From Pelagihabitans sp963710535 (GTDB lineage Bacteria > Bacteroidota > Bacteroidia > Flavobacteriales > Flavobacteriaceae): DNA of 64,000 nucleotides. The position numbers and the translations under genes were made by a program. Below the pieces are notes generated by a model. That model did not search any database. It worked only from the letters and a program-made list of their open reading frames with translations, and was not told the DNA's origin. Shown in pieces: positions 37,595-46,181 of the stretch (positions are counted from its first letter, which is position 1; each line of letters starts with the position of its first letter). The stretch spans positions 434,001 to 498,000 of the forward strand of contig CAVQAW010000007.1 in NCBI GenBank assembly GCA_963710535.1. Direction: 5' to 3'.

Positions 37595-37738
37595 GGTCGT
37601 TGTTTTTGAAGCCTTAGCCTTGTTATGCTATGACAAGACGTTCGGCAATTGATTATTGATTGATGTAAAATTCATTGTTCTTATTTGGTTGTGCCACTCT
37701 GTTTTACCGAATTGTTGAAAATCCTTTCCCAACTGTAA

Positions 37739-39487
37739 TTATCGCTTGTTTTCACTGTCCTTGGCCTTGATGTCGACCCCGTTTTCATCGATTTTCATTT
37801 TGAACGATTCCCCATTGTCCTTAATGTTGATGTCGATACCGTCTTCGTTGATGATGACGCGGTTCCTTTCATTCTGGTCTGCTTCGTCATCCTCTTTTTG
37901 CGGACAATCTTGGCAGTCCAATTCCCCGTCTTCACCCATTTTCCATAGGTATTCCGAAGCCTCGCAGCCATCCATGTCCTGATCGTTCTCAGATCGGATC
38001 GACCAGCAACGGTTGCTGTTTCCGATGGTGATCCCAAAAATGGTGCCCACGGGCAGATAAAGATTGGCACGCACTTCCTGGTCCATGAACTTGTTATCCC
38101 TGGCCGTGGTAAGGTAGTCGTTCAACATTAGGGCATTGCCCTCCACTTTGTAGCCGTAGTCGATTTTTTCGGAAGTTGCCTTGGCCTCATCGAACGAGGG
38201 GCCATTCGCTTCCTTCCGCACTTCGATCCTTATCAGGGAGTCTTTCGATTTTTTGATGTTGAACCTAACATCTTTGGAAATGAAGACCTCCTTCCCATCT
38301 TCATCGGTGCTGATGGTCATTCCATCCACACTCATGTTTCTTCGGTCCTCATATTCAAAAGCGGATGTGATCAACTCGATGTTCAAGGTATCCTGAAGGT
38401 TTTCCACATAAATTTCTTCCCCTTGTGTAACGCTGCCGGTATAGGCATGTGCGGCGGCTTGCCGTACGCCCATAACGATCAATGCGATGATAGAGATCAA
38501 CCAAAGGCCCAACAGCGAAAACTTGGCGATGTTGCCTATCGATTTCAAGTTGGTCACCAAAATCTTCAATCCCAGATACAGCAGGAAGAAGAAGGGAATG
38601 CCAATAGCAAAGAACGCCATCAAGGAAACGAGCCAGACCGGGGTATTGGTCGCATTGACCATGTCATAAAAATCGACGCCGGGCAAGTGGATCCAGTCAA
38701 GCGCACCAACGGTCAACATCCCAATGAAAAGTCCGATGAGGGTGGCAGCACCTATAATGATTAGGATGATGCCGATAAATTTGCCTACAATTTTGAAGAG
38801 GAACAAGATGATATCACCTAAGGTATCAAAAAACGTTTTGCCACCGTTTTTTACCCTATTGCCGACCTTATCATAGTCGACATTTTTGATCTTGTCGGCA
38901 ACCTCTTCAAAGCCTTCCTTTACTTTTCGCTCTATGTTGCTGATGTTCACGGCCTCGCCGCGCATATCGAGCTTTTGGGAAGTGGTAACCGCCTCGGGAA
39001 TCAATATCCAAAGCAATCCGTAGATCAGGATAAATCCGCCACTGGAACCAATGGTGAGCAAGATCCAGGCGAGCCGTATCCATACGGGCTCGATGTTGAA
39101 ATAGTGTGCCAAGCCTGCGGAGACCCCGGCCACATATTTGTTCTCGGTATCGCGGTAGAGTTTTTTTACCCGCTTTTTTTCATGGCCGGTACTGGCCCGG
39201 GGCTCATCTTCAAAAATATCCTCATCGACCATATAGTCTTCGGGTTGCCCCATAATAGCAATGACCTCATCCACTTCCTTTTGGGTGATGACCTGTCGTT
39301 CGTCTTTGACCTTTTCTTGGAAAAGCTCGGCGATACGGGCTTCGATATCCGCCAATATTTCGTCGCTTCCCGGCGTATTGGTGAAAGAACGTTTCACGGC
39401 CTCCAGGTAACGCCTCATTTTATTGTACGCATCTTCATCAATATGGAAGAGTATATTGGCGAGATTTATGTTTACTGTCTTGTTCAT
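37739..39487 (-). CDS. PspC-domain envelope protein with GIN-like C-terminal region
   Basis: 582 residues. The N-terminal cytoplasmic part (FHIDEDAYNKMRRYLEAVKRSF, ITQKEVDEVIAIMGQPEDYM) is followed by a PspC domain about 107-165 (KLYRDTENKYVAGVSAGLAHYF and a transmembrane helix), more helices about 225-345, and a large extracytoplasmic beta-rich C-terminus. The tail is very acidic/polar and includes a CEASEYLW...CQDC cysteine cluster. Partner of the phage-shock-type stress response in Bacteroidota. It overlaps the PadR gene by four bases (ATGA). Confidence 0.9.
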   Translation of the reverse strand: MNKTVNINLANILFHIDEDAYNKMRRYLEAVKRSFTNTPGSDEILADIEARIAELFQEKVKDERQVITQKEVDEVIAIMGQPEDYMVDEDIFEDEPRASTGHEKKRVKKLYRDTENKYVAGVSAGLAHYFNIEPVWIRLAWILLTIGSSGGFILIYGLLWILIPEAVTTSQKLDMRGEAVNISNIERKVKEGFEEVADKIKNVDYDKVGNRVKNGGKTFFDTLGDIILFLFKIVGKFIGIILIIIGAATLIGLFIGMLTVGALDWIHLPGVDFYDMVNATNTPVWLVSLMAFFAIGIPFFFLLYLGLKILVTNLKSIGNIAKFSLLGLWLISIIALIVMGVRQAAAHAYTGSVTQGEEIYVENLQDTLNIELITSAFEYEDRRNMSVDGMTISTDEDGKEVFISKDVRFNIKKSKDSLIRIEVRKEANGPSFDEAKATSEKIDYGYKVEGNALMLNDYLTTARDNKFMDQEVRANLYLPVGTIFGITIGNSNRCWSIRSENDQDMDGCEASEYLWKMGEDGELDCQDCPQKEDDEADQNERNRVIINEDGIDINIKDNGESFKMKIDENGVDIKAKDSENKR

Positions 39488-39825
39488 TTTTTACTTGTTT
39501 TAGTGTTGGTTACCAGATTCGTGGCATTTCTAAGTTCATCCCAAGTGGTATCCAGTTCCTTGAGGAACAGTTTACCGGTCTCGGTTAATGTGTAGTACTT
39601 TCTTGGGGGGCCTGAAGTCGATTCTTCCCAACGATAGTTGAGCAAGCCCGCATTCTTTAACCTGGTGAGCAGCGGATAGATGGTACCCTCTACCACAAGC
39701 ATTTTTGCGTCTTTCAGGGTCTCGAGAATTTCGGAGGCGTATTTGTCCTTTCCATTGAGAACGGAAAGAATGCAATACTCCAAAACCCCTTTGCGCATCT
39801 GTGCTTTTGTGTTTTCTACATTCAT
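39484..39825 (-). CDS. PadR family transcriptional regulator
   Basis: 113 residues with the PadR winged helix: QMRKGVLEYCILSVLNGKDKYASEILETLKDA, LVVEGTIYPLLTRLKNAGLL, and the wing ESTSGPPRKYYTLTETGK. A dimerisation helix follows. It usually represses its own operon. Here the operon promoter at 41012-41053 carries an 8-base palindrome that could be its operator. It is translationally coupled to the PspC gene. Confidence 0.93.
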   Translation of the reverse strand: MNVENTKAQMRKGVLEYCILSVLNGKDKYASEILETLKDAKMLVVEGTIYPLLTRLKNAGLLNYRWEESTSGPPRKYYTLTETGKLFLKELDTTWDELRNATNLVTNTKTSKK

Positions 39826-40012
39826 AACTTCATTTTGATTTTGGTGCAGTACCGAATCATGTGGGGGATTTTGCCAATTCCTCTGAACTGATCGTCTGCT
39901 TGGATTAACTGTTCGTTTTCTGATCGATGAATAAACATTCGGTTTGATTTAGATTGATGATGAAACTCCTGTTACCGGGTGTGATGAGTACCCGTTGCGA
40001 TTTCTTTAATTT

Positions 40013-40510
40013 TTAATGAAGGCTGATGACCCTCGCCATTTGCCAATTGTCGTCTTGTTGCTGCCATATCACAATGAATTTACTGGCATGGGAGGGGGTT
40101 CCCGATGCCTCTTGATTATTATGGAATTTGTGCATTCCGATTTCCACGGCACCGTAATCTTTTATGGGATAGACCTCCAAACTGCCTTCCACCAGTTCCC
40201 TGGTGACCTTACCACAGATATTTTCCTTGGTTTTGTCCAATATGTCCTGTTTGGAAGTGGATAGTCCGCCTTGATCATGATAAAATTCAACACTGTCGGA
40301 AAGCATCGCTGCCTGCGTTTCCAGATCACAGCGGTTATAGGCACTGAAAAAAACACTGTCCCTGTTTTTGATGGTTTCGTAAAGTGTTTCCGGTTCCAAG
40401 TTTTTGCCTTGAATTATTGTGTTTTTTGGTCCGTAGGACCCCATGACCAGGGCCACGATCAGCAGCAAAAATGGAAATGACAGGTTCGATATGGTGTTGG
40501 AACGGTTCAT
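40013..40510 (-). CDS. NTF2/SnoaL-like (DUF4440-type) exported protein
   Basis: 165 residues. An N-terminal hydrophobic leader (FPFLLLIVALVMG) is followed by a cone-shaped NTF2-like domain: YETIKNRDSVFFSAYNRCDLETQAAMLSDSVEFYHDQGG, HASKFIVIWQQQDDNWQMARVISLH. Probably binds a small ligand; no catalytic set is evident. Its ATG overlaps the DUF4870 stop by one base (TAATG), placing it in the same operon. Confidence 0.8.
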   Translation of the reverse strand: MNRSNTISNLSFPFLLLIVALVMGSYGPKNTIIQGKNLEPETLYETIKNRDSVFFSAYNRCDLETQAAMLSDSVEFYHDQGGLSTSKQDILDKTKENICGKVTRELVEGSLEVYPIKDYGAVEIGMHKFHNNQEASGTPSHASKFIVIWQQQDDNWQMARVISLH

Positions 40511-40992
40511 TATTTGATGAATTTTATGGTGATGGGATAGGAAAAGGTCTGCCCTTCATTGGTGCGTATGGTCGCCAAGAGGGTATACACGATGTTCACT
40601 ATGGTCAAAGCGCCCTGTGCCAGGCCAGCAAAACCAATGGGAAACAACCATTTGCCGAAACGAAAGTCGTCGGAATCGAAATGGAGGTTGAGGTTGTTGA
40701 AATTGTTCAAACGGTCGAAACCAAAATGGGTAAAATCTAGGAGATTCGGAAAAAACCCAATAATGAACGGAATACTGATGATTCCCAATAGGATCGAGTA
40801 CAACAGCATGCTGATCTGGAAATTCAGCGCCTGCTTGCCATTGTAATCCACAAATTCATATTCCTTTTTGTTGGCGGTCCAAAGTATCAGTGGAATGATG
40901 AAATTTCCAAAGGGTATAAAGAACTTGGAAAAGGTGGATGCGTGGATCAAGGCCGATAGGTTTCGCTCGTGTTTTGATATAGTATCAGTCAT
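40510..40992 (-). CDS. DUF4870 membrane protein
   Basis: 160 residues with the DUF4870 pattern: NLSALIHASTFSKFFIPFGNFIIPLILW, YEFVDYNGKQALNFQISMLLYSILLG, and a C-terminal pair of helices. About four membrane segments. First gene of the operon DUF4870, NTF2-like, PadR, PspC, GIN. The start is 13 bases downstream of the predicted transcription start. Confidence 0.9.
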   Translation of the reverse strand: MTDTISKHERNLSALIHASTFSKFFIPFGNFIIPLILWTANKKEYEFVDYNGKQALNFQISMLLYSILLGIISIPFIIGFFPNLLDFTHFGFDRLNNFNNLNLHFDSDDFRFGKWLFPIGFAGLAQGALTIVNIVYTLLATIRTNEGQTFSYPITIKFIK

Positions 40993-41011
40993 GGCATGTT
41001 ATTTTCTTATA

Positions 41012-41053
41012 CAAATATATATCCAAAAAAAGGTACTATGCAACACATAGTAC
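41012..41053 (-). promoter_or_regulatory. Promoter with palindromic operator upstream of the DUF4870-PadR-PspC operon
   Basis: On the minus strand, TATATTTG (41019-41012) fits the -7 consensus exactly, 20 bases before the DUF4870 ATG. Thirteen bases upstream lies a perfect palindrome, GTACTATG (41033-41040) and CATAGTAC (41046-41053) with a 5-base spacer, which covers the -33 region. A repressor bound here would block RNA polymerase. The operon's own PadR protein is the obvious candidate (inference). Confidence 0.6.
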
Positions 41054-41125
41054 TAATTATTAACATATATTTAACAATTCGTTATTCGATTATTTTCAAT
41101 ACTTTTAGATCAAATATGTCGAACA

Positions 41126-41581
41126 ATGTCAATAACTGCGGGTAAATTCAACACTTTTACATTTTTTAAACTGCCCGCTGCCTGGTGGTGCGGCGTACGC
41201 CTAAAATCGATCGATGCAGGCCATGCCGTGTCGACGGTGCGCCACCGATGGGTGAACCAAAATCCGTTCAAATCGATGTTTTGGGCCGTGCAGGGGATGG
41301 CGGCTGAACTGTGTACCGGGGCATTGGTCACCTTGCATATCGAGGAAAGTGGGAAACCCATTTCCATGCTGGTCGCCAACAACAACGCGAATTTTTCCAA
41401 AAAGGCCACAGGCATGATCACTTTTAGTTGTGAAGACGGTCAACGGATAAAGGAAGCCATAGATCAAACATTGGCCACAGGGGAGGGGCAGACCTGCTGG
41501 ATGCGTTCCGTAGGATTGAACGAAGACGGGGTGGTGGTTTCGACATTCAATTTTGAATGGGCGGTGAAATTGAGGAGTTAA
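41126..41581 (+). CDS. DUF4442 (hotdog-fold, thioesterase-like) protein
   Basis: 151 residues. Family pattern: FKLPAAWWCGVRLKSID, the central TVRHRWVNQNPFKSMFWAVQGMAAELCTGALV, and VSTFNFEWAVKLR at the end. A hotdog-type acyl-CoA thioesterase-like fold is expected; activity unproven. It heads a short plus-strand run (DUF4442, PH-like membrane protein, AIM24 homologue, DUF2461). Confidence 0.82.
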   Translation: MSITAGKFNTFTFFKLPAAWWCGVRLKSIDAGHAVSTVRHRWVNQNPFKSMFWAVQGMAAELCTGALVTLHIEESGKPISMLVANNNANFSKKATGMITFSCEDGQRIKEAIDQTLATGEGQTCWMRSVGLNEDGVVVSTFNFEWAVKLRS

Positions 41582-41610
41582 TGTTATTTTAATTCATTGG
41601 GATAAAGGCG

Positions 41611-42096
41611 ATGGCGATGAAAAAATCGGTTCTATTTGAGGAAAACCAGAAATTCGGCAAAATCTTCCTTTGGCTGTTGTCGTTCTTTGTAATGGGCATC
41701 CCGATCTATGGGATCATCGTACAGATCTTTTTAAAAACTCCTTTTGGAAACAATCCCATGTCCGATGTGGGATTGATCGTCTTTGCACTGGGAATGCTCG
41801 CGTTCTGCGGTTTCTTTTGGTCTATGACCCTGATCACAAAAATAGACGCTAAGGCCATTTCCGTTAGGTACGTGCCCTTTTTCAGCAAACAATTCAAATG
41901 GGAAGATATCGATAAGGCCGAGATCATCAAATATCGCTTTGTCGGGTTCGGCATCAGGTTGAGCTTCAAATACGGTACCGTATACAACATCAAAGGCAAC
42001 CAGGGCATGGCACTGCATTTAAAGGATGGAAAAAAATACCTCATCGGAACCCAAAAACCGGAAGAACTTCAGAAAACGATCAATGCTTTTTTGTAA
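41611..42096 (+). CDS. Membrane protein with PH-like cytoplasmic domain
   Basis: 161 residues (alternative ATG at 41617). Two transmembrane helices (about 18-40 and 50-75), then a beta-rich domain with SVRYVPFFSKQFKWEDIDKAEIIKYR and a closing helix (EELQKTINAFL), as in bacterial PH-like domains. Function unknown. It follows the DUF4442 gene by 29 bases. Confidence 0.62.
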   Translation: MAMKKSVLFEENQKFGKIFLWLLSFFVMGIPIYGIIVQIFLKTPFGNNPMSDVGLIVFALGMLAFCGFFWSMTLITKIDAKAISVRYVPFFSKQFKWEDIDKAEIIKYRFVGFGIRLSFKYGTVYNIKGNQGMALHLKDGKKYLIGTQKPEELQKTINAFL

Positions 42097-42159
42097 TGTA
42101 TTGTAACGAAAAATGCCCTTTGGGCAACTAATGGTAAATCAAAAAAAATAGAAATTAAA

Positions 42160-42960
42160 ATGAACGCACACGAAATAGACTATCATATTTATGGGGAGGA
42201 AATGCAATATGTAGAGATTGAACTCGACCCCCAAGAGGCCGTGGTGGCCGAAGCCGGCAGTTTTATGATGATGGACAATGAGGTCAAGATGGATACCATT
42301 TTCGGCGATGGATCGAACCAGGACAACAGTGTTTTGGGAAAGATATTTTCTGCCGGTAAAAGGGTGCTCACCGGGGAGAGCCTTTTTATGACCGCCTTTT
42401 TGAACATGGGCCATGGCAAAAGGAAAGTAAGCTTCGCATCGCCCTATCCGGGAAAGATATTGGCAATCGATCTTTCCGAGAAGCAGGGCAAGTTCATTTG
42501 CCAAAAAGACGCTTTTTTATGTGCGGCAAAAGGAGTGTCGATTGGTATTGAATTTTCGAAACGTTTGGGTCGCGGCTTATTTGGCGGTGAAGGTTTCATC
42601 ATGCAAAAGCTGGAAGGCGATGGCATGGCCTTTGTACATGCGGGAGGTACCCTCGCCAAAAAAGTGCTCGGACCGGGGGAAGTGCTCAAGGTCGACACTG
42701 GTTGTATCGTTGGCTTTACCAAGGATGTCGATTATGACATCGAATTCGTCGGGGGCATCAAGAATACCATTTTTGGGGGCGAAGGACTGTTTTTCGCCAC
42801 CCTCAAGGGTCCAGGAACGGTGTATATCCAATCCCTGCCCTTTAGCCGTTTGGCCGGCCGGGTATGGGCGGCTGCTCCCAAAGGAGGCGGGAAGGATAAG
42901 GGCGAAGGCAGCATTTTGGGGGGTCTGGGCAACCTGCTCGACGGTGACAATCGATTTTAA
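42160..42960 (+). CDS. TIGR00266 / AIM24 family protein
   Basis: 266 residues of TRAP-like beta-helix type: EIELDPQEAVVAEAGSFMMMD, RVLTGESLFMTAFLN, FLCAAKGVSIGIEF, LGPGEVLKVDTGCIVGFT and a glycine-rich C-terminus (GGGKDKGEGSILGGLGNLL). The family is widespread and linked to mitochondrial AIM24; biochemical role unknown. It ends two bases before the DUF2461 start. Confidence 0.9.
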   Translation: MNAHEIDYHIYGEEMQYVEIELDPQEAVVAEAGSFMMMDNEVKMDTIFGDGSNQDNSVLGKIFSAGKRVLTGESLFMTAFLNMGHGKRKVSFASPYPGKILAIDLSEKQGKFICQKDAFLCAAKGVSIGIEFSKRLGRGLFGGEGFIMQKLEGDGMAFVHAGGTLAKKVLGPGEVLKVDTGCIVGFTKDVDYDIEFVGGIKNTIFGGEGLFFATLKGPGTVYIQSLPFSRLAGRVWAAAPKGGGKDKGEGSILGGLGNLLDGDNRF

Positions 42961-42961
42961 A

Positions 42962-43616
42962 ATGGATTTTAGCCAATTGTTCCACTTTCTGCAGGAACTT
43001 GACCAAAACAACAACAAGCCATGGATGGACGCCCACCGGAAATGGTACAAAACGGTCAGGGACGAATTCATCGCCTGGTTGGATGAGCTTGACACCACCT
43101 TGGCCGGCTTGGACCGGGATTATTATCCCACCCCGGGCAAAAAGGGCATCAACCGCATCAACAACAATTTGATGTTCCATCCCCATAAGCCCATTTATAA
43201 AGACCATTTTGGGGGCGGACTCGACAAACGGCCGGGCACTGGCGATTTTTATATCCAGAGTCGGCCTACACGAATCGATGTTGGCCGGAGGCCGCTGGCG
43301 GCCCGATCCCAAGGCCCTGAAAAGCATCCGGGAGGCCCTTGATTACGATGGGGAAGAATTCAAAAAGATCTTGGGCAAAAAATCCTTTAAGGATACTTTT
43401 GGGTCGCTTTATGAAGACGGGAAACTGACCAACGCCCCCAAAGGGTTTTCCAATGACCATCCCCATATCGATCTGTTGTGCCACAAGACCTTTGCCGTGG
43501 TGCATCCCCTGACCCGAGCGGAAGTTTTGCGCCCCGATTTTAAGGAAAAAGTGATCGAAGTATATCGGGAGATGCTGCCATTTCGCCGCTATCTTAATAA
43601 AGCGGTCATGGTTTAA
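42962..43616 (+). pseudogene. DUF2461 family protein, split by one +1 frameshift
   Basis: The ATG at 42962 gives LFHFLQELDQNNNKPWMDAHRKWYKTVRDEF and GINRINNNLMFHPHKPIYKDHFGG, the DUF2461 N-terminus, up to GDFYIQ near 43257. One extra base at about 43256-43260 then shifts the frame, and VGLHESMLAGGRWRPDPKALKSIREALDYDG continues in the next frame to 43616. Repaired length is 217 residues, as usual. Function unknown. Without repair the first frame ends at 43342. Confidence 0.85.
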
Positions 43617-43633
43617 CGCCATCACCTTTAATG

Positions 43634-44425
43634 TCAATAGGGTATATAGGCTTTTGCTACGATGTCTGGGTAGCTAGCCTGGATCAGTGAATCTATTTTA
43701 GCAATATCCCCGTCGATCCTACCATAGGTGCCGAGGACCCGTCTGGTAAAAAAATCAAGGTCGACCAAAAGATTGGCAAATTCCCGACTTTCCAGCAGTT
43801 CCGAGTAGGAATTTGGAAATTTGGAAGCATAGCTGGTGGTGATCATCTCACCGGTTTCAAATTTAGACCTAAGCGTGGTACGATCAACGGCACGGTTCAA
43901 AAAGGGCCTCAATTGCTGGTCTACAAATTGGTTCTGAACCACCTCAAATTGAAGGAGATTTTCTTGGTTGGCCTTAAGGTCGGCCAGCTTTTTTCGGAGA
44001 ATGGAAGAGGAAATACGTTCAAAATCCCCTGAACCGCTGAGCACATCATAAATGGTGGTATTCCTTCCCGATACCCAAACCCAGGTCAGCTTATGGAGGT
44101 ACATTCCTATTTGGGCGGTATCACGTGGTTCGGTTTGATTATTAATTACGAGCAATAGGTGGTCAGCGGCATCAACCACCTCCTGCATGACCCTGCTCCC
44201 CTTTTCCTTTAGAAAATTGTTGAACCGCAACTCTTCCGAAAGGTCCTGTAAGATGCGCCGTTCTTCCTTGGCATTTACTCTTTCTTGGTTCCAGGTATTG
44301 ATCTGCAAGGCGATAAGGATCCCGATGACCACCAAAACGATTTCCCCAATGGCATATTTGAAATATTTGGAAGTCTTGTTTTCCATAAGTAAGGATTGCC
44401 TTATGTGTCGAAAGAATTTAAGCAT
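43634..44425 (-). CDS. DUF6090 family single-pass membrane protein
   Basis: 263 residues. The DUF6090 head is MLKFFRHIRQSLLMENKTSK then YFKYAIGEIVLVVIGILIALQINTWNQE, with one transmembrane helix at about 25-47. The rest is a helical domain with long amphipathic segments (EERRILQDLSEELRFNN) and no catalytic motif. Function unknown. This copy lacks the short insert seen in two of the copies at 59-63 kb. Convergent with the DUF2461 gene, 17 bases apart. Confidence 0.85.
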   Translation of the reverse strand: MLKFFRHIRQSLLMENKTSKYFKYAIGEIVLVVIGILIALQINTWNQERVNAKEERRILQDLSEELRFNNFLKEKGSRVMQEVVDAADHLLLVINNQTEPRDTAQIGMYLHKLTWVWVSGRNTTIYDVLSGSGDFERISSSILRKKLADLKANQENLLQFEVVQNQFVDQQLRPFLNRAVDRTTLRSKFETGEMITTSYASKFPNSYSELLESREFANLLVDLDFFTRRVLGTYGRIDGDIAKIDSLIQASYPDIVAKAYIPY

Positions 44426-44509
44426 TTTTTAAATGGTTTGGTGGGCGGAAACGATAGTTGCGACTCTTACTGTTAGGTGCCCGAGGCAATTCTTTTTGGA
44501 GAGGCAGCA

Positions 44510-44638
44510 TCAATCCGTGTCATCTTCCGAAGCATTTTTTTTCTTTTTTTTCATGTGATTGTATCGCGTGACCAGACGTACCCCCAAACGGGCGAACAGG
44601 ATGACCGCAATCACCATCACAATATCAAATCCGTTCAT
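44510..44638 (-). CDS. Possible 42-residue single-pass membrane protein
   Basis: ATG at 44638 to TGA at 44510. The product begins MNGFDIVMVIAVILFARLGV, a good transmembrane helix, followed by a basic run (RLVTRYNHMKKKKK) and an acidic tail (ASEDDTD). Codon use resembles neighbouring genes. It is 158 bases after the APC permease stop on the same strand. The rest of 44426-44796 holds nothing else convincing. Small size keeps this tentative. Confidence 0.38.
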   Translation of the reverse strand: MNGFDIVMVIAVILFARLGVRLVTRYNHMKKKKKNASEDDTD

Positions 44639-44796
44639 CGCCGTTCTTTTTTGTGGACCATCTTGGATGCCAGTAAGATACAATGTACTTTTTTCATTTC
44701 ATATTTCACAGCCTATCAAGTATTTCCCCATCTTGTTGTTCGTTTTTTATCAAAACGGCCAGTATTGATCCATTCGATGTTGAAGAGCCAACGAAC

Positions 44797-46179
44797 TTAA
44801 TTCTTGATCGCGTTCGCGATCGGTTCCGGTTCAAACCAGCCCTTCTTCATTTTATACTTCACCCAAATACCGGCATAAATACAGGAAATCAGCACAATGG
44901 CACCGGCATTCATATACACTTGTAGGGTCATTTCAGGGGAAGGAGAATTGTTCAAGATCATATAAACCATACCGAGGATGCCCAATACTTGGGGCAAGGG
45001 GTACCATGGACTTTTAAAAGGACGTTCAAAATCGGGGTAGCGCCTGCGCAGGACCATCAGGTTGAGATGTGAAATGATATAAGCCACCAGCCAGCAGGTG
45101 GCCGCGGAAATCACCAAGGTTAGAATAATGTCCTCTTGCCCTTTCAACAAGATCATGGGCACCATAATGAGCAGTCCCACAAAACCAATGCCCACCCAGG
45201 GCGATCGGGTTTTGGGATGCAATTTCATAAATACGGTGGGCAATTGTTGGTTGTGGGCCATGCCATACAGCATTCTGGGAATCGTGGCCAGTACAGTATT
45301 GATGGTACTGCAGGTGGCCGTGATGGCCAGTACGGCCATGACCAACTTCCCGGATTCCCCAAAAATGGTAGTGATCAATACCGCATGCGGGATATTGGAA
45401 CCCGCCAGGGCCTCTTGTGGCACCGCCAAATAAGCTGCCAAGGCCACCAAAGTATATATGACCAACAGTACCACAGCGGCCAAAATCATGGATCTGGGAA
45501 TATTCTTATTCGGATTCTTGGTTTCTTCGATCATCGGGCATACAAATTCAAGGGCCATGAACGACCAGAGCGCCATCGTGGTGAGGCTCAATACACCGAT
45601 ATCCAAATGCTTCAAGCCTTCCCAAAGCGATAGGACCGACCCCCCCTGTGGATCGCTCTGCGTCAATCCCGTTACCGCTATGACGAGCAAGGCAGTGATC
45701 ATCAAATAGGACAACAGGTTCTGTACCTTGGCAAAAACATCGACCCCCATGATGTTCAATAGCGTCAACAACAGTATAACCATCCAACCTATTTGTGAAA
45801 ACGATCCTGGGTAGAGTGTATCGAGTACCGTTTCGAGCAGGAACAGTTCGGCCGGAAGTCCAAAAACGGCCGGGGCCAAATAGCCCGAAATAGTGGCCAC
45901 AATGGCCGGAAAATGCCCTAGGGATACTTCGGTATAGGCGCTGATACTGCCCGCTTTGGGCAACATCAAGGCGAGTTCGGAAAAGGTAAAGACATAACAA
46001 AGGGTAAGGACAAAGGCAAAAATGAGGGCCACGAAAAATGCGGATCCGCCGATACCGACCCCCTGCAATATGCTGACGAAAACGACCTGGGCCACCACCA
46101 CCCCAACGGCTATGGCAAAGAGCGATGGCAGGCCCAAAACCCTTTTTAATTCGCCGGGCACTTTGTTTGAGGTACCCAT
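44797..46179 (-). CDS. APC family amino acid/polyamine permease
   Basis: 460 residues with about 12 transmembrane helices. The first has the APC-type GLPSLFAIAVGVVVA break, and conserved FTFSELALMLPKAGSISAYTEVSLG and FVCPMIEETKNPNKNIPRSM segments follow. Substrate not predictable; the family moves amino acids, polyamines or related amines with protons or by exchange. It starts two bases after the upstream gene, an acyltransferase-like protein, suggesting the two handle the same compound. Confidence 0.9.
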   Translation of the reverse strand: MGTSNKVPGELKRVLGLPSLFAIAVGVVVAQVVFVSILQGVGIGGSAFFVALIFAFVLTLCYVFTFSELALMLPKAGSISAYTEVSLGHFPAIVATISGYLAPAVFGLPAELFLLETVLDTLYPGSFSQIGWMVILLLTLLNIMGVDVFAKVQNLLSYLMITALLVIAVTGLTQSDPQGGSVLSLWEGLKHLDIGVLSLTTMALWSFMALEFVCPMIEETKNPNKNIPRSMILAAVVLLVIYTLVALAAYLAVPQEALAGSNIPHAVLITTIFGESGKLVMAVLAITATCSTINTVLATIPRMLYGMAHNQQLPTVFMKLHPKTRSPWVGIGFVGLLIMVPMILLKGQEDIILTLVISAATCWLVAYIISHLNLMVLRRRYPDFERPFKSPWYPLPQVLGILGMVYMILNNSPSPEMTLQVYMNAGAIVLISCIYAGIWVKYKMKKGWFEPEPIANAIKN

Positions 46180-46181
46180 GT

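Noticed and set aside
44477..44800. 107-residue plus-strand frame
   Set aside because: Unusual composition; the opposite strand carries a more gene-like small frame in the same place.
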